From contig JAJDDO010000024.1 in assembly GCA_029260265.1 (NCBI GenBank), positions 1,055,458 through 1,119,457 on the forward strand: DNA of 64,000 nucleotides, written 5' to 3'. Every line of letters begins with the position of its first letter. The stretch's first letter is position 1. Of the stretch, positions 63,212-64,000 are shown in pieces. The position numbers were made by a program, and so were the translations under genes. The notes beneath the pieces are model-generated. The model ran no database searches. It worked only from the letters and a program-made list of their open reading frames with translations, and was not told the origin of the DNA. Source of the stretch: Phycisphaerales bacterium (GTDB lineage Bacteria > Planctomycetota > Phycisphaerae > Phycisphaerales > UBA1924).

Positions 63212-63912
63212 TGGGTCAAAAAACACATCCATTCGGTTTCCGGCTTGGTATTACCGAAGCGCACATCTCGCGTTGGTATGCACCCAAGGCGCTTTATGGC
63301 GAGCTGCTCGTTGAAGACGAGAAGATCCGCCAGTATCTTGATAATCGGCTCAACCGTGTTCCACCGAACGCGATGGTTGCCGAGATTCAGATCGAGCGTA
63401 CCCGCGAAGAGTTGAAGATCATCTTGCGTACCGCTCGTCCTGGTTTGGTCATCGGTCCCAAGGGCGCCGAGGTTGATCGGATGACCGAAGAGCTGCAGTA
63501 CATGACAGGGCGTAAGGTTTCGATCACGATTATCGAGATCCGCGAGCCCGACATGGATGCCCAGCTGGTCGCAGAGAATGTTGCTGAAGCCCTCAAGAAG
63601 CGTGGCGGTTTCCGCCGTGTGGTCAAGATGAAGACAGAAGCCGTCATGGCAGCAGGGGCTCTTGGTGTTAAGATTCAGATTTCTGGCCGCCTCGGCGGTG
63701 CAGAGATGAGCCGGAAGTTGGATGCCCGTCTTGGTGCGTTGCCTTTGTCAACGCTTCAGGCGAACATTAACTATGGTTTCGCCGAGAGTCACACGACTTA
63801 CGGCATTATTGGTGTGAAGGTATGGATCTACAAGGGTCCATACTCGAGCGAGGTTGATGAGAACCAGTCGAACGCTGCCGGTGCCCAGGCCCGTGCGCGT
63901 GGTCGTCGCTAA
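63211..63912 (+). CDS. rpsC: Ribosomal protein uS3
   Basis: The 233 residues have the start MGQKTHPFGFRLGIT, the KH domain with RPGLVIGPKGAEVDRMTEELQ and IEIREPDMDAQLVAENVAE, a DARLGALPLSTLQANINYGFAES end region and a basic tail. S3 lies at the mRNA entry of the 30S subunit. The start overlaps rplV by one base. rplP follows after 18 bases. Confidence 0.96.
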   Translation: MGQKTHPFGFRLGITEAHISRWYAPKALYGELLVEDEKIRQYLDNRLNRVPPNAMVAEIQIERTREELKIILRTARPGLVIGPKGAEVDRMTEELQYMTGRKVSITIIEIREPDMDAQLVAENVAEALKKRGGFRRVVKMKTEAVMAAGALGVKIQISGRLGGAEMSRKLDARLGALPLSTLQANINYGFAESHTTYGIIGVKVWIYKGPYSSEVDENQSNAAGAQARARGRR

Positions 63913-63930
63913 TAGGGAAGGTGAATAGAT

Positions 63931-64000
63931 ATGCCTCCATATAAGATTCCCAAGCGGGTGAAGCATCGCAAAGAGTTCCGTCGTGTGCGTGATCGCAAAG
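63931..64000 (+). CDS. rplP: Ribosomal protein uL16 (3' partial at window edge)
   Basis: Only the first 23 codons are present: a short start MPPYK, then IPKRVKHRKEFRRVRDRK, which fits the PKRVKYRKxxRGR start of L16. The position after rpsC is the conserved order. GGGAAGG lies upstream of the ATG. Confidence 0.8.
   Translation, partial: MPPYKIPKRVKHRKEFRRVRDRK

Overview
The window looks like chromosome from a planctomycete of the class Phycisphaerae, probably marine. The evidence is a secreted protease ending in two dockerin-like repeats and a terminal Gly-Cys (the 'GC-type dockerin' common in Phycisphaerales), a bifunctional AroD-AroE, a ThiD2-ThiE fusion, many predicted lipoproteins, and an outer-membrane two-partner secretion pair. 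The placement is inferred from gene content; no rRNA gene is present. Coding density is high, base composition is moderately GC-rich, and no insertion sequence, prophage, integron or CRISPR array was seen.

Region 1-17 kb holds the end of a subtilisin-like protease, purD, a DUF4340 protein, a class I glutamine amidotransferase, metF, a LuxR-type regulator and a methyltransferase. It also holds ahcY behind a SahR-like ArsR-methyltransferase regulator with its own promoter and a 26-bp palindrome, then a TPR lipoprotein, a LigD-type phosphoesterase-like protein, a thermonuclease, asnB, a ThrE-type exporter and an orphan OppF ATPase. Region 17-30 kb has tRNA-Phe, a CYTH protein, ligA, folD, tatA, tRNA-Met and an EF-hand protein. 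It ends in a type Vb secretion operon (TpsB, TpsA) followed one base later by comB, and then gpmA.

Region 30-59 kb is mostly housekeeping: an M24 peptidase coupled to an unlisted 48-residue basic peptide, xthA, a cysteine desulfurase-like enzyme, a NatAB-type ABC exporter, prfA, a long acyl carrier protein with a FabZ-like dehydratase, aroDE with a second FabZ-like gene, recO, an HDOD/degenerate-GGDEF protein, an M16 protease coupled to thiD2E, an RluA-type pseudouridine synthase, hemW, an FHA protein, the run purA-uppS-cdsA-coiled-coil protein, ruvB and an M28-type lipoprotein peptidase.

Region 59-64 kb is the start of the S10 ribosomal-protein operon: rpsJ, rplC, rplD, rplW, rplB, rpsS, rplV, rpsC and the first codons of rplP. 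It is unusual in three ways: a terminator-like hairpin and further stem-loops between rpsJ and rplC, a 258-base gap with GNRA-capped hairpins between rplC and rplD, and an L22 protein carrying an N-terminal extension of about 75 residues resembling an XRE-type helix-turn-helix. These, with the SahR-type control of the SAH cycle and the two-partner secretion operon, are the most interesting parts of the window.
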